64,000 nucleotides of DNA from Aquitalea aquatilis (GCF_005155025.1 NZ_CP039731.1:434001-498000), one strand, 5' to 3'; positions 1-10,278 are shown, counted from the first letter of the stretch. Notes: generated by a model from the sequence alone, not told the origin. Program-made: numbers and translations.

Positions 1-225
1 CCGCCCAAGGTCATCCGCGAGGCCAGACGCTATCTGGTCGAGCTGGAAAACCAGTCGGCAGCCCGGGTCCAGCCCGACCTGTTCAGCGCACCACCGGCCC
101 TGGCAGACACCGTGGAAAGCGAGCCGAATCCGGCGCTGGACATGCTGCAAGACATCAACCCGGACGAGCTGACCCCGCGCCAGGCACTCGACTTTCTCTA
201 TCAAGTGAAAAAAGTGCTGAATTGA
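1..225 (+). CDS. mutS: DNA mismatch repair protein MutS, C-terminal end (partial)
   Basis: The 5' part lies outside the window; 74 codons are visible, read in frame 1 and ending in TGA at 223-225. The visible part carries the end of the ATPase/helix-turn-helix region (VIREARRYLVELE) and the short C-terminal tail with LTPRQALDFLYQVK, which closely matches the conserved last segment of MutS, where the small C-terminal oligomerisation domain sits. MutS recognises mismatches and, with ATP, recruits MutL. The linker between the two parts (about 40 residues, Pro/Ala/Glu rich) is typical. Assignment is from the tail only, so the catalytic Walker motifs cannot be checked. Confidence 0.9.
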   Translation, partial: PPKVIREARRYLVELENQSAARVQPDLFSAPPALADTVESEPNPALDMLQDINPDELTPRQALDFLYQVKKVLN

Positions 226-293
226 TACAGCAAAATGACAAGCATCATCTATGATGAAAAAATCATGACACGCAGAGAACAGGAGTAAGCACT

Positions 294-731
294 ATGTCGT
301 CGCAGAGCACTGCCAGCAACCCGGGGTTTGTTCGCCTGTTTGGACACACTGGAGATGATGGCAGCATCACCCTTCAAGCCATCCGCGAGCGCGCCAGCAA
401 GCAACTGGCCAGATTTGCCAGCCTGGCGGAAGAACAACTGGTGGAACGTCAGATCAGCATGCCACCAGCCATCAGTCTGGTAAGTTGCCCGGCGTGCAGC
501 CTTACCCTGGAAAACAACCATCCCCAATCCGATGAAATCCTTAGCTGGCTGACTGACAACGCCAAGCTGTCCAGTCAGTTCAAAGAAGTAGAAGTGCTGT
601 TCGAACTTGTACGTGCCGCTGAAGCCGCAGGTGAAATCTTCCCCGAGACATCCTGCTTTCATATTGGCCTGACCAGTGCCGGTCCCATTGCGTACTTCGA
701 GGACCATTCGTGCAGTCCTTACCAGCAATAG
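294..731 (+). CDS. Conserved hypothetical protein, first of two tandem paralogues
   Basis: A 145-residue soluble protein with no signal peptide or membrane segment. I do not recognise the family. AGGAG at 281-285, eight bases before the ATG, supports the start. It is clearly related to the protein encoded at 921-1343: both share a PPAI motif (about residue 57 here), an HPQ-x4-I-x2-WL stretch, a helical LFEL segment and a nearly identical C-terminal GLTSAGP-[IL]-AYFED signature (here about residues 125-137). The gene lies 68 bp after mutS and is followed by a perfect hairpin. Two cysteines (SCPACS, about residues 64-69) are present here but not in the paralogue, so a metal site is not a family feature. 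Function unknown. Confidence 0.75.
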   Translation: MSSQSTASNPGFVRLFGHTGDDGSITLQAIRERASKQLARFASLAEEQLVERQISMPPAISLVSCPACSLTLENNHPQSDEILSWLTDNAKLSSQFKEVEVLFELVRAAEAAGEIFPETSCFHIGLTSAGPIAYFEDHSCSPYQQ

Positions 732-755
732 TTTTGGCTTTCCGCCTTAGCCGTT

Positions 756-790
756 CAGGGGAGACATCCGTCTCCCCTGGCTGCTTTTCA
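756..790 (+). terminator. Hairpin terminator after the first paralogue
   Basis: A perfect 10-bp stem (756-765 with 770-779) with a four-base loop lies 25 bp after the stop codon, followed by a short T-containing stretch (GCTGCTTTT). The T-run is weak, so termination may be partial. Confidence 0.6.
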
Positions 791-920
791 GCTCCACACC
801 GGCCCTAGCCGGCCACAGAATTTACAGCGCATCAAAGAGAAAATTCGCTAGTAATCATCAGACTCTCCATCCGGCCTGCCCTTCTACCATCAAGGTATCT
901 CACACCTTTGGAGCAAGAAC

Positions 921-1343
921 ATGCCGCTGACCGAATCCCCCCTCCAGCCTGCACAGGCCCTGCCGGCCCCCACCCTGAGCGACAATTTGCGCCTGCAAGC
1001 CAAAACCCTGCTGGGCAGCCTGGGACGGCAAGCCCGCCTCGAACTACTCACCCGCGGCATACACATCCCGCCCGCCATCTGCCTGGGCAGTGACTCGCAC
1101 GGACAAGTGCAGCTACTCAGCCCACATCCGCAGGCTCGACAAATTCGCCTGTGGCTGAAAAACAGCCATTACCTGGGCGAACTGTTCCTGGAGCTAAGCA
1201 GCCTGTTCGAACTGTTGCAGGCCTGTAGCACAGAGCGTCCCGCCGCCGCACAGCGCCGCTTCTGCCTCGGTCTGACTTCGGCCGGCCCGCTGGCCTACTT
1301 CGAGGACTACCCTCAGCCGGCCACCGCCTCACACCCTCATTGA
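921..1343 (+). CDS. Conserved hypothetical protein, second of two tandem paralogues
   Basis: A 140-residue protein, paralogous to the one encoded at 294-731 (shared PPAI, HPQ, WL, LFEL and C-terminal GLTSAGPLAYFED). The N-terminal 40 residues, rich in Pro, Ala and Gln, differ between the two, while the C-terminal two thirds align without large gaps. GGAG at 910-913 precedes the ATG at a normal distance. An overlapping frame from 908 to 1093 is a shadow. The gene has its own upstream region of about 190 bp after the first copy's hairpin and ends in a strong terminator, so the two copies may be transcribed separately. The strict conservation of the last motif suggests a binding surface or active site, but no function can be assigned. 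Confidence 0.72.
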   Translation: MPLTESPLQPAQALPAPTLSDNLRLQAKTLLGSLGRQARLELLTRGIHIPPAICLGSDSHGQVQLLSPHPQARQIRLWLKNSHYLGELFLELSSLFELLQACSTERPAAAQRRFCLGLTSAGPLAYFEDYPQPATASHPH

Positions 1344-1358
1344 GCCCGGCCACACACA

Positions 1359-1395
1359 TGAGAAAGGGAAGCATCGGCTTCCCTTTCTCAGTTTT
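1359..1395 (+). terminator. Strong rho-independent terminator, overlapping the end of aceK
   Basis: A perfect 14-bp stem (1359-1372 with 1377-1390) with an ATCG loop, followed by GTTTT. The right arm includes the stop codon of the convergent aceK gene (1388-1390), so the two converging genes share this structure. A T-run exists only on the plus strand side. Confidence 0.8.
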
Positions 1396-3178
1396 GCCCG
1401 GCAGCCCGCCGGGGAGGTCGCGCCTGCCGCCGTGCCAGCGCGTGGACAAAGCGCATTTCTTCCGGGTAGGGATAGAAATCCTCCATATAACCATCGCGGA
1501 TGCGCTGCTGGCGTTGCTGCCAGAATGCCGGCGTCAGCAAGTCGCGGTGATAATGCAGAAAGGTCTTGCGCACCAGCGGGTCGCCCAGCAGAAAGGTGGC
1601 GAACTCCTCGGGGAAGACATCGTTGCGCGCCACCGGGTACCAGACCTCGCCGGACATCTCCATTTCCGGGTTGGGCGCTTCCGGTATCTGGCGAAAATGG
1701 CAATCGGTCAGGTATTCGATTTCATCGTAGTCATAGAAGATTACCCGGCCGTAACGGGTGACACCGAAGTTCTTGAACAACATGTCTCCGGGGAAGATAT
1801 TGGCGGCAGCCAGCTCCTTGATGGCCAGGCCGTAATCACGGATCACCCGCTCTTTTTCCTGCTCATCGCAGTTCATCAGATAGATGTTCAGCGGCTTCAT
1901 GCGCCGCTCGATATACAGGTGGCGGATGATAATGCTGTCCTCCCCCTCCTCCATCATCGACGGCGCCAGGCTGCGCAGCTCTTCGAGCAGTTCGGCGGTA
2001 AAGCGCTGGCGTGGAAAGGCGACATTGGAGAACTCCAGCGTGTCCGACATGCGCCCTACCCGGTCGTGCCGCTTCACCAGCCGGTATTTCTGCTTCACCG
2101 TGTCGCGGTCTATTTCCTTGGGGCCGCCAAACACGTCCTTGATCAGCTTGAACACATAGGGATAGGACGGCAGCGTGAACACCAGCATCACCAGCCCGCG
2201 GATACCGGGGGCAATGATGAACTGGTCATTGGAATGCTGCAGATGCTGCATGAAATCGCGGTAGAAGGTGTTCTTGCCCTGCTTCTGCAAACCCAGCATG
2301 GTGTAAAGCTCGGCCTTGGTCTTGCCCGGCAGCATGCCGCGCAGAAACTGCACATAGCCGGAGGGGACTTCCATATCCACCAGAAAGTAGGCGCGGCTGA
2401 AGGAAAACAGCACGCCGATACGCCATGGCTCCAGCAATACGGTATCCAGATACAGGCCGCCGCCCGCGTCGTGCAATATCGGGATGGCAAAGGGATAGCT
2501 CAGCCCGCCATTGATCACCTTGCCAAAAATATAGGCGGTCTTGTTGCGATAAAAGGGTGAGGACAACACCTGTATCTGCAGATTGGCCTCGGCATGTGGC
2601 CAGGCTCCGGCAAAGAAGTCATTGGCATACTGCAAGACCAGCGCCAGATCGCGGCGCAGACGGACAAAGGGGCGGTTCCAGCCCATGTCGGCAATGATCT
2701 GCCGCATCACCCGGCGCAAGCTGCTGCTGGCCGGATAGTAACTGCGATAGGACGGCGGGTCGGACTCGATATATTCAGTGGAAATGGCCGGGCGGATGAA
2801 GATGAAATCGTTGTTGAAATAATCCCGGTGCAGCATGCGGGTGAACACCGAGTTGAAAAAGGTCTCCGCCAGTTCCGGCTGCTTGTGATTGGTCAGCAGG
2901 CCGATGAAATACAGCTTGGCCTGCTGCCATATTTCATCGTCCAGCAGATCGGCATGAAACTCCCCGTGCAGGCGCGCGACTGTTTCCACCACCCGCTCAT
3001 CGTAAAACTGGATGCGATCACGAATGGCCTGCTGCACACCCTGCCAGTCGCCGCGCTCGAACAAGGCCTTGGCCTGGCGGTTGCAGTCGCGAAACAGGCG
3101 GTAGTGCTTGTCAAAACCATCGATCAGAGCCTGAGCGATATCACGCGCTACCGGATTGTAATACTCGGGAATCTGCAT
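1388..3178 (-). CDS. aceK: Isocitrate dehydrogenase kinase/phosphatase AceK
   Basis: Bifunctional enzyme that phosphorylates, and so inactivates, and also dephosphorylates the homodimeric NADP-isocitrate dehydrogenase, switching isocitrate between the TCA cycle and the glyoxylate shunt. The 596-residue product has the normal family length. Recognisable blocks are the N-terminal regulatory half ([10 protein letters not shown]), the kinase nucleotide-binding segment ([21 protein letters not shown]) and the catalytic FYDYDEIEY region. An in-frame GTG at 3205 would add nine residues; the ATG at 3178 matches the usual N-terminus better, although no strong ribosome site is seen. It lies 50 bp downstream of rluE on the same strand. 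Its expected substrate, the dimeric enzyme, is encoded at 6789-8033. No aceA or aceB is visible, so this aceK is outside an aceBAK operon. Confidence 0.96.
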   Translation of the reverse strand: MQIPEYYNPVARDIAQALIDGFDKHYRLFRDCNRQAKALFERGDWQGVQQAIRDRIQFYDERVVETVARLHGEFHADLLDDEIWQQAKLYFIGLLTNHKQPELAETFFNSVFTRMLHRDYFNNDFIFIRPAISTEYIESDPPSYRSYYPASSSLRRVMRQIIADMGWNRPFVRLRRDLALVLQYANDFFAGAWPHAEANLQIQVLSSPFYRNKTAYIFGKVINGGLSYPFAIPILHDAGGGLYLDTVLLEPWRIGVLFSFSRAYFLVDMEVPSGYVQFLRGMLPGKTKAELYTMLGLQKQGKNTFYRDFMQHLQHSNDQFIIAPGIRGLVMLVFTLPSYPYVFKLIKDVFGGPKEIDRDTVKQKYRLVKRHDRVGRMSDTLEFSNVAFPRQRFTAELLEELRSLAPSMMEEGEDSIIIRHLYIERRMKPLNIYLMNCDEQEKERVIRDYGLAIKELAAANIFPGDMLFKNFGVTRYGRVIFYDYDEIEYLTDCHFRQIPEAPNPEMEMSGEVWYPVARNDVFPEEFATFLLGDPLVRKTFLHYHRDLLTPAFWQQRQQRIRDGYMEDFYPYPEEMRFVHALARRQARPPRRAAGQN

Positions 3179-3228
3179 GCTCTGGCCTCGGTGTTGCCAC
3201 GCCACCCATCACGGCAAACGACAGGCAG

Positions 3229-3906
3229 TCATGGCTTGTTTCTGCGGGCAAAGCGGAATGAGGGCTGCGGCCCCGCCTTGCTGCCTGCGGCTGTGCTCTT
3301 GCGGGCGGGGGCAGCGCTGCCCTGCCCCAGACGTTCAGCATGCGACAGCGCCGGCAAATCTTCAAGATTCACACTGATGCTGCGCAGCTCCCCCGGTTGC
3401 AGCCCATCCAGCTGCCAGGGGCCAATCGCCGCCCGCACCAGGCGCAACGTGGGCAGCCCCACCTTGGCCGTCATGCGGCGCACCTGGCGATTCTTGCCTT
3501 CACTGATGATGATTTCCAGCCAGCAGTCCGGCACCGTCTTGCGAAAACGTACCGGCGGCTTGCGTTCCCACAGCGCCGGCGGCTCGATCTGCCGCGCCTG
3601 TGCCGGCCGGGTGACAAAATCGCCCAGATCAACCCCCGCGCGCAATGCCTCCAGCTGTGCCTCGCTCACCTGTCCCTCCACTTGCACCCAATAGGTCTTG
3701 GGCAGTTTCCAGCGCGGGTCGCTGATACGGTGCTGCAAGGCGCCTTCGCCGGTCAGCAGCAGCAAACCTTCGCTATCGGTATCCAGCCGGCCAGCCGGGT
3801 AGACACCGGGAAGCGCGATATGGTCTTTCAGCGTGGGATGCCGCTCGTGCTGGGAAAACTGGCAGATAACACCATAAGGCTTGTTGAACAGGATGAGCTG
3901 GGACAT
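3229..3906 (-). CDS. rluE: 23S rRNA pseudouridine synthase, RluE type
   Basis: A 225-residue member of the RsuA/RluB/RluE family, which isomerises uridine to pseudouridine in rRNA; E. coli RluE acts on U2457 of 23S rRNA. The catalytic motif GRLDTDSEG is at residues 39-47 with the nucleophilic Asp at 42. LILFNKPYGV opens the domain, and EGKNRQVRRM is the second conserved block. There is no N-terminal S4 domain, as expected for RluE. The C-terminal 35 residues are basic and Ala/Ser rich, longer than in E. coli and probably disordered. It is divergent from the isocitrate dehydrogenase at 4339 and probably co-transcribed with aceK downstream. Confidence 0.9.
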   Translation of the reverse strand: MSQLILFNKPYGVICQFSQHERHPTLKDHIALPGVYPAGRLDTDSEGLLLLTGEGALQHRISDPRWKLPKTYWVQVEGQVSEAQLEALRAGVDLGDFVTRPAQARQIEPPALWERKPPVRFRKTVPDCWLEIIISEGKNRQVRRMTAKVGLPTLRLVRAAIGPWQLDGLQPGELRSISVNLEDLPALSHAERLGQGSAAPARKSTAAGSKAGPQPSFRFARRNKP

Positions 3907-4338
3907 TTTCTGGCAAACCGTAGAACGAGTGATGCGCCGGATGATAGCAAGGACTGTGTACTGCGGTCATGCCAGAACAAGTCGGGCAGGCCACTGCAAC
4001 AAACTATTCGCATCGCTGTCTGTTGCAGTGGCTATGCTGTGGAGTGCAGCTCACAGCACCCGTGCGGAAAATTCACATTCGAACAGTTGTTTATCTTGTC
4101 GAAATGGCAAAGTTCGGATACTTACAAACAGTGCGCAGATTTGAGGGGTATAATTCACTTCCGAAAAGTCACCCGCAAGTCCAGGGGCCACGCTGCCACG
4201 CACAGGCTGCCTGGCGCAGTCCGGCAAAACGCCCGCCTGATGCAGTGCCTTTCCACGCGCCTAGCGGAACATCCCCCAGTATGCGAAAGCCGCCTTGCGT
4301 AGTTGTTCTGACGTCAAAATAATCATTGGAGATAGAGT
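3907..4338. other. Divergent intergenic region between rluE and the monomeric IDH gene
   Basis: 432 bp with no convincing gene; short frames on both strands lack ribosome sites and family signatures. It must hold the promoters for both flanking genes. A consensus TATAAT at 4149-4154 on the plus strand is the best -10 element, but the expected -35 position does not match TTGACA, so this promoter may need an activator. A ribosome site GGAGA at 4328-4332 serves the downstream gene. The roughly 185-base leader this implies is long. Confidence 0.5.
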
Positions 4339-6576
4339 ATGCCCACAAAGCAGCCGACCATCATCTACACCCTGACCGACGAAGCACCGGCGCTGGCCAC
4401 CAGCGCCTTCCTGCCGGTCGTTCGTACCTTTACCGGCGCTGCCGGCATCAACATCGAAACGGCAGATATCTCGGTTGCTGCCCGCGTACTGGCCGAATTC
4501 CCCGAATACCTGACTGAAGAACAAAAAGTACCGGATACGCTGAGTACCCTGGGCAAGCTGACCCAGGACCCGGACACCAACATTATCAAGTTGCCGAACA
4601 TCAGTGCTTCGGTTTCGCAGCTGATCTCCTGCATCAAGGAACTGCAATCCAAGGGCTATGCCCTGCCCGACTACCCGGAACTGCCCAGCAGCGACGCCGA
4701 CCATGCCCTCAAGACCCGCTACGCCAAGTGTCTGGGCTCGGCTGTCAACCCGGTACTGCGCGAAGGCAACTCCGACCGCCGCGCCCCGCTGGCCGTGAAA
4801 AACTACGCCAAGAAGCACCCGCACTCCATGGGCGAATGGAAGCAATGGTCGCAAACCCATGTTTCCCACATGCACCATGGCGACTTCTACCATGGCGAAA
4901 AGTCCATGACGCTGGACAAGGCGCGTGACGTGAAGATGGAGCTGACCACCAACAGTGGCAAGACCATCGCCCTCAAGCCCAAGCTGGCCCTGCAGGCTGG
5001 CGAAATCATCGATTCCATGTTCATGAGCAAGAAGGCGCTGTGCGACTTCTACGAACAGGAAATGGAAGACTGCCGCGAATCCGGCATCCTGTTCTCGCTG
5101 CACGTGAAAGCCACCATGATGAAGGTGTCCCACCCCATCGTGTTTGGCCACTGCGTCAAGATCTACTACAAGGATGCTTTCGAAAAACACGGCAAGCTGT
5201 TCGAAGAGCTGGGCGTCAACGTCAACAACGGCATGGCCAACCTCTACGAAAAGATCGAGACCCTGCCGGCCACCAAGCGCGAAGAAATCATCCGCGACCT
5301 GCACGCCTGCCAGGAACACCGTCCGCGTCTGGCCATGGTGGACTCCGCCAAGGGCATTACCAACTTCCACTCGCCCAACGACGTGATTGTCGATGCCTCC
5401 ATGCCGGCCATGATCCGTGGCGGTGGCAAGATGTGGGGTGCCGATGGCAAGCCGGCTGACTGCAAGGCCGTGATGCCGGAATCCACCTTTGCCCGCATTT
5501 ATCAGGAGATGATCAACTTCTGCAAATGGCACGGCAACTTCGACCCGCGCACCATGGGCACCGTGCCTAACGTTGGCCTGATGGCGCAGAAGGCCGAAGA
5601 GTACGGTTCGCACGACAAGACCTTCGAAATCGCCGAAGACGGCGTAGCCAACATCGTCGACCTGGCGACCGGCGAAATCCTGCTGAGCCAGAACGTGGAA
5701 GCTGGCGACATCTGGCGCATGTGCCAGGTGAAGGATGCCCCGATCTGCGACTGGGTGAAGCTGGCCGTTACCCGCGCCCGCAACTCCGGCATGCCGGCAG
5801 TGTTCTGGCTCGACCCGTACCGCCCGCACGAAAACGAGCTGATCAAGAAAGTGGAAACCTATCTGCAGGACTACGACACCAGCGACCTGGAAATCCACAT
5901 CATGTCCCAGGTCCGCGCCATGCGCTTCACCCTGGAACGTGTCGCCCGTGGCCTGGACACCATCTCGGTGACCGGCAACATCCTGCGCGACTACCTGACC
6001 GACCTGTTCCCCATCATGGAACTGGGCACCTCGGCCAAGATGCTGTCCATCGTGCCGCTGATGGCCGGTGGCGGCATGTACGAAACCGGTGCCGGCGGTT
6101 CGGCACCGAAGCATGTACAACAGCTGCTGGAAGAAAACCACCTGCGCTGGGACTCGCTGGGTGAATTCCTGGCGCTGGCGGTATCGCTGGAAGAACTGGG
6201 CATCAAGACCGGCAACAACAAGGCCAAGATCCTGGCCAAGACGCTGGACGCCGCCACCGGCAAGCTGCTGGACAACGACAAGTCGCCGTCGCGCCGCACC
6301 GGTGAGCTGGACAACCGTGGCAGCCAGTTCTACCTGGCCAGCTACTGGGCCGAAGCACTGGCCGAGCAAACCGAAGATGCCGAACTGCAAGCCCAGTTCG
6401 CCCCGCTGGCCAAGCAGCTGGCAGGCAGCGAGCAGCAAATCATCGACGAGCTGAAAGCCGTACAGGGCCAGCCGGCCGACATCGGCGGCTACTACCTGCC
6501 GGATACTGCCAAGTGCCAGGCCGTGATGTGCCCGAGCGCCACTTTCAATAGCGCACTGCAAGCCGTACAGGCCTAA
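4339..6576 (+). CDS. icd2: NADP-dependent isocitrate dehydrogenase, monomeric type (IDH-II)
   Basis: Oxidative decarboxylation of isocitrate to 2-oxoglutarate with NADP. The 745-residue length and sequence, from the start ([15 protein letters not shown]) through [11 protein letters not shown] and [11 protein letters not shown] to the C-terminal DIGGYYLPD, are those of the large monomeric enzyme known from Azotobacter, Vibrio, Corynebacterium and Neisseria. It belongs to a different fold class from the dimeric enzyme encoded next door and lacks the serine targeted by AceK. The start follows GGAGATAG. It ends in a strong terminator, so it is transcribed separately from the downstream icd. A long antisense frame across this gene is a composition artefact. 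Confidence 0.96.
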   Translation: MPTKQPTIIYTLTDEAPALATSAFLPVVRTFTGAAGINIETADISVAARVLAEFPEYLTEEQKVPDTLSTLGKLTQDPDTNIIKLPNISASVSQLISCIKELQSKGYALPDYPELPSSDADHALKTRYAKCLGSAVNPVLREGNSDRRAPLAVKNYAKKHPHSMGEWKQWSQTHVSHMHHGDFYHGEKSMTLDKARDVKMELTTNSGKTIALKPKLALQAGEIIDSMFMSKKALCDFYEQEMEDCRESGILFSLHVKATMMKVSHPIVFGHCVKIYYKDAFEKHGKLFEELGVNVNNGMANLYEKIETLPATKREEIIRDLHACQEHRPRLAMVDSAKGITNFHSPNDVIVDASMPAMIRGGGKMWGADGKPADCKAVMPESTFARIYQEMINFCKWHGNFDPRTMGTVPNVGLMAQKAEEYGSHDKTFEIAEDGVANIVDLATGEILLSQNVEAGDIWRMCQVKDAPICDWVKLAVTRARNSGMPAVFWLDPYRPHENELIKKVETYLQDYDTSDLEIHIMSQVRAMRFTLERVARGLDTISVTGNILRDYLTDLFPIMELGTSAKMLSIVPLMAGGGMYETGAGGSAPKHVQQLLEENHLRWDSLGEFLALAVSLEELGIKTGNNKAKILAKTLDAATGKLLDNDKSPSRRTGELDNRGSQFYLASYWAEALAEQTEDAELQAQFAPLAKQLAGSEQQIIDELKAVQGQPADIGGYYLPDTAKCQAVMCPSATFNSALQAVQA

Positions 6577-6613
6577 GCCTTGCCCGGCCCATGCCGGCCG
6601 GCAGCAAACCACC

Positions 6614-6644
6614 AAGCGCCAGGATCCGTCCTGGCGCTTTTTTT
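6614..6644 (+). terminator. Rho-independent terminator of the monomeric IDH gene
   Basis: An 11-bp perfect stem (6614-6624 with 6629-6639), TCCG loop and a run of seven T residues. Separates the two isocitrate dehydrogenase transcription units. Confidence 0.92.
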
Positions 6645-6788
6645 ATCCGCCCCTCCCCCGCCAACGATTTTCCAAAAAATTTGTCTGAATAATCCTCTGC
6701 AACAGCCCCGCCACAGTCTAGGCTGAGTGAGTGGAGAAACACTGCGGTCAGTCGCAGCCCGTTACCCAGTTACCAGGAGAGAACAACA

Positions 6789-8033
6789 ATGAGTGAATCC
6801 CATATCAAGGTTCCCGCAGCAGGACAGAAAATCATCCCGGGGCAAGCCATCCCCGACCACCCCATCATTCCCTTCATCGAAGGCGATGGTATCGGCATCG
6901 ACATCACCCCGGTCATGATCAAGGTGATCGATGCTGCGGTGGCAAAAGCCTATGGCGGAGCCAAGAAAATCCACTGGATGGAAGTGTATGCCGGCGAGAA
7001 ATCGACTCGCCTGTATGGGCCGGATGAATGGCTGCCCAAAGAAACCTTCGACGCGCTGAAAGAATACGCGGTGTCGATCAAGGGCCCGATGACCACCCCG
7101 GTAGGTGGTGGCATCCGCTCGCTCAATGTAGCCCTGCGCCAGGAGCTTGACCTCTACCAGTGCGTACGCCCGGTGCAGTACTTCCAGGGCGTGCCCTCAC
7201 CGCTCAAGCAACCCGAGCTGGTCAATATGGTGATCTTCCGCGAGAACACCGAAGACATCTATGCCGGCATCGAATGGCAAGCCGGCTCCGATGCCGTCAA
7301 GAAAGTGATCGCCTTCCTGCAAAACGAAATGGGCGTGAAGAAAATCCGCTTCCCGGACAGCTCCGGCATCGGCATCAAGCCGATCTCGGTCGAGGGAACG
7401 GAGCGCCTGGTGCGCGCGGCCCTCAAATACACCATAGACAATGACCGCAGCAGCCTGACCATCGTCCACAAGGGCAATATCATGAAGTTCACCGAAGGCA
7501 ACTTCCGTGATACCGCCTATGCGCTGGCTCGCCGCGAATTCGGAGCCGAACTGATCGCCGGCGGCCCGTGGTGCAAGTTCAACAATCCCCAGACCGGCCG
7601 CGAGATCATCGTCAAGGACGCCATTGCCGATGCCTTCCTGCAGCAAATCCTGCTGCGCCCGGCAGAATACGACGTAATCGCCACTACCAATCTCAACGGC
7701 GACTACATCTCCGATGCACTGGCCGCGCAGGTCGGCGGCATCGGCATCGCACCGGGCGCCAATATCTCGGACAAGTACGCCTGCTTCGAGGCCACCCACG
7801 GCACGGCGCCCAAATACGCCGGTCTGGACAAGGTCAACCCTGGCTCGCTCATCCTGTCGGCCGAAATGATGCTGCGCCACCTAGGCTGGACCGCCGCCGC
7901 CGACTTGGTGATCAAATCCATGGAAGCCGCCATTGCCGACAAACAGGTTACTTACGACTTCGCCCGGCTGATGGAAGGTGCCACCGAGGTCTCCTGCTCC
8001 GGCTTTGGCGACGCCATGATCGCCCGCATGTAA
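6789..8033 (+). CDS. icd: NADP-dependent isocitrate dehydrogenase, homodimeric type (IDH-I)
   Basis: TCA cycle enzyme converting isocitrate to 2-oxoglutarate and CO2 with NADP. The 414 residues match E. coli Icd in length and order: [10 protein letters not shown] near residue 30, [13 protein letters not shown] at 106-118, [14 protein letters not shown], and [10 protein letters not shown]. Ser111 in GGIRSLN corresponds to E. coli Ser113, the residue phosphorylated by AceK, and its surroundings are intact, so control by the AceK encoded at 1388-3178 is likely. AGGAGA at 6775-6780 lies eight bases before the ATG. The 144-bp gap after the upstream terminator should hold its own promoter, though I see no clear consensus there. 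Confidence 0.97.
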   Translation: MSESHIKVPAAGQKIIPGQAIPDHPIIPFIEGDGIGIDITPVMIKVIDAAVAKAYGGAKKIHWMEVYAGEKSTRLYGPDEWLPKETFDALKEYAVSIKGPMTTPVGGGIRSLNVALRQELDLYQCVRPVQYFQGVPSPLKQPELVNMVIFRENTEDIYAGIEWQAGSDAVKKVIAFLQNEMGVKKIRFPDSSGIGIKPISVEGTERLVRAALKYTIDNDRSSLTIVHKGNIMKFTEGNFRDTAYALARREFGAELIAGGPWCKFNNPQTGREIIVKDAIADAFLQQILLRPAEYDVIATTNLNGDYISDALAAQVGGIGIAPGANISDKYACFEATHGTAPKYAGLDKVNPGSLILSAEMMLRHLGWTAAADLVIKSMEAAIADKQVTYDFARLMEGATEVSCSGFGDAMIARM

Positions 8034-8059
8034 GCCATCGACAGGTTTAGCCCGCCACC

Positions 8060-8080
8060 AGGCCCGCTCATCGCGGGCCT
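8060..8080 (+). terminator. Hairpin after icd, possible terminator
   Basis: An 8-bp GC-rich stem (8060-8067 with 8073-8080) lies 26 bp past the icd stop, followed by TGCGTGTTTC rather than a clean T-run. It sits between converging genes. Confidence 0.5.
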
Positions 8081-8088
8081 TGCGTGTT

Positions 8089-8973
8089 TCAGCCATCCAC
8101 CAGGGCGCGCGCCGCGTCCAGAACCAGCGTTTTTGCCGCATCCACCCGCTTGCCTGCACGCCAGGCCATCATCACCTCCCAATGCCACGCGGGCAGCTCC
8201 GGCAGACACAGCCTGACCAGGGTGCCGTCCTGCAGATCAGCCTTGATCGACAGTTCCGGCATGAAAGAGACAAAACGATGGCGCAATACCAGCTCACGCG
8301 CCGCCGATGCCGGCTGTACCGCATGAATCGGGCTGGGCAGCTGCCGCACCATGCGGATTTGCTGGATCAGGCTCTCGCACTCATCCCCCCAGAACTGCGG
8401 GGCAATGCGATGGCGGGCAATATCAGCCAGCGCCAAGGGCGTGCGGCAGTCCGCCAGCGGGTGATGGGCAGCCACAACCGCGACAATCGGCGAACGCCAC
8501 AGCAGCTCCATCTGAATGCCGGCCATCGCCGGACATTTCAGTACAAAGCCCACCTCCACCTGCCCGGTCAGCAGGTCTTGCATGATCTGCTGCGAGTGGT
8601 CGGTACCGCAGCGTATCTCCATCGGCGCATCCGCCAGCTTCATCAGCAAAGGTCCGAAAACCGGTGAGGTCAGCGATGGCAGGCAGGATAGCCGGATACG
8701 CGGCACGCTCGGTGTGCCCTGCATGGTTTCCAGCCCTTGCCGGTAGGCCGCAACCGACTGGCGTGCAGCAACAAGGAAAGCCTGGCAGGCATTGGTGGCC
8801 ACCGCACCACGCCGATGCCGGGTAAACAGGCGGACATCCCACTGCTGCTCCAGCAGGCTGATACGCTGGCTGACCTGTGGCTGCGACCAGCCACGCTTGG
8901 CTGCTGCCTGGCTGAAACTGCCCAGCTCAGCCACATCCAGCAATAACTCCAGATCAGACAAAGCGACAGACAT
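8089..8973 (-). CDS. LysR-family transcriptional regulator
   Basis: 294 residues with the standard LysR layout: an N-terminal winged helix-turn-helix (residues about 5-62; FSQAAAKRGWSQPQVSQRISLLEQQW is the recognition region) and a substrate-binding domain from about 90. The gene is divergent from mdtH with 88 bp between start codons, the classic arrangement of a LysR regulator and its target, so it may control that exporter; this is inference from position. The effector cannot be predicted. In the recognition segment, the usual Ala/Thr-rich stretch is replaced by KRGWSQ, which could mark a distinct subfamily. Confidence 0.9.
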   Translation of the reverse strand: MSVALSDLELLLDVAELGSFSQAAAKRGWSQPQVSQRISLLEQQWDVRLFTRHRRGAVATNACQAFLVAARQSVAAYRQGLETMQGTPSVPRIRLSCLPSLTSPVFGPLLMKLADAPMEIRCGTDHSQQIMQDLLTGQVEVGFVLKCPAMAGIQMELLWRSPIVAVVAAHHPLADCRTPLALADIARHRIAPQFWGDECESLIQQIRMVRQLPSPIHAVQPASAARELVLRHRFVSFMPELSIKADLQDGTLVRLCLPELPAWHWEVMMAWRAGKRVDAAKTLVLDAARALVDG

Positions 8974-9061
8974 AAAAAGATTGCATATGAAATATTAGTA
9001 GAAGTCGACTTACATAATAGCAGGCCGCCTCCCTAAAATGCTGTACGGATGAGGAGAACAC

Positions 9062-10270
9062 ATGGCTTCGGCACAACGGGCACGCAAACTGGGCAAGGCA
9101 TTTATCCTGCTGGACAACCTGCTGGTGATATTCGGTTTCTTCATGGTTTTCCCGCTGATCAGCCTGCATTTTGTTGACCAGTTAGGCTGGAGCGCCACGA
9201 TCGTCGGCCTGGCACTGGCACTGCGCCAGTTCATGCAGCAGGGGCTGGGCCTGTTTGGTGGCTCGCTGGCCGACCGCTACGGTGCCAAGCCCTTGATTGT
9301 CTGCGGCATGCTGATGCGCGCCGCCGGCTTTGCCTGCATGGCACTGGCGCATGCTCCGTGGCTGCTGTTTGTCTCCTGCCTGCTCTCCGGGCTGGGTGGG
9401 ACCCTGTTCGATCCACCGCGCACGGCGCTGGTGGCCAAACTGGTACGTCCCAGAGAGCGGCCACATTTTTATGCCATCCTGATGATGCAGGACAGCGCTG
9501 GTGCGGTGGCTGCGGCCCTGCTGGGCTCCTGGCTGCTGCAATTCGACTTCCGCTGGGTTGGCCTGGCAGGAACCGGCATGTTCGTGCTGGCCGCCGTGGT
9601 CAACGCCCTGCTGCTACCGCCGTACCGGGTCGCTACGGGCAAGACGTCCCCCTGGCACTCCATGCGTATCGTCTTGCACGATCGCAGCTATATGCGCTTT
9701 GTACTGACCTTGAGCGGCTATTACATGCTCGCGGTACAAGTCATGCTGCTGGTCCCGGTGACCATCAAACAGCTGACCGGCAATTATCAGGCCGTAGGCT
9801 GGATGTATATGCTGGAAACCTGCTTGTCACTCAGCCTGCTTTATCCGCTGGCACGCTGGGGAGAACGCTATCTGCGCCGCGAACAGCGCATGCTGATCGG
9901 CCTGGGACTGATGAGCCTTAGTCTGGCCATCATGAGCAGCGTGCAACATCCGCTGGCAGCCTTTGTCATTCTGGCCGTGTTTTTTCTGGGGTCCATCATC
10001 ATGGAGCCGGCACGGGAAACCTATATCGCCGGGCTGGCCAAGGCACAGGCTCGAGCCAGCTATCTGGGCTGCAGCCGACTCGGGCTGGCTTTGGGTGGGG
10101 CAGTGGGCTATGTTGGAGGAGGGTGGCTGCTGGACATGTCTCGCCAATGGCAGCTGCCGGCGCTGCCTTGGCTGTGCCTGGCGATGATTGGTGCCATCAC
10201 CTTGCTGGCACTATGGGGGCAGTTGCTGCGCACCCCTGCCAGCACGCGCTATGCCAGCAATACCATTTGA
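9062..10270 (+). CDS. mdtH: Multidrug efflux MFS transporter MdtH
   Basis: A 402-residue inner-membrane protein with 12 predicted helices, closely similar along its length to E. coli MdtH: GFF-x-VFPLIS in helix 1, the loop motif [12 protein letters not shown] (about residues 66-77), GGTLFDPPR near 115, [10 protein letters not shown] and [12 protein letters not shown]. MdtH is a proton-coupled drug exporter with reported quinolone resistance on overexpression. GAGGAG at 9051-9056 fits the ATG at 9062. It is divergent from a LysR gene and ends in a bidirectional terminator. Confidence 0.9.
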   Translation: MASAQRARKLGKAFILLDNLLVIFGFFMVFPLISLHFVDQLGWSATIVGLALALRQFMQQGLGLFGGSLADRYGAKPLIVCGMLMRAAGFACMALAHAPWLLFVSCLLSGLGGTLFDPPRTALVAKLVRPRERPHFYAILMMQDSAGAVAAALLGSWLLQFDFRWVGLAGTGMFVLAAVVNALLLPPYRVATGKTSPWHSMRIVLHDRSYMRFVLTLSGYYMLAVQVMLLVPVTIKQLTGNYQAVGWMYMLETCLSLSLLYPLARWGERYLRREQRMLIGLGLMSLSLAIMSSVQHPLAAFVILAVFFLGSIIMEPARETYIAGLAKAQARASYLGCSRLGLALGGAVGYVGGGWLLDMSRQWQLPALPWLCLAMIGAITLLALWGQLLRTPASTRYASNTI

Positions 10271-10278
10271 TCAAAAAA

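Noticed and set aside
4261-6615. Very long open frame on the minus strand opposite the monomeric IDH gene
   Set aside because: Composition artefact of GC-rich coding sequence; the translation is rich in His, Gly and Val without any family, and the opposite strand is an unmistakable gene.
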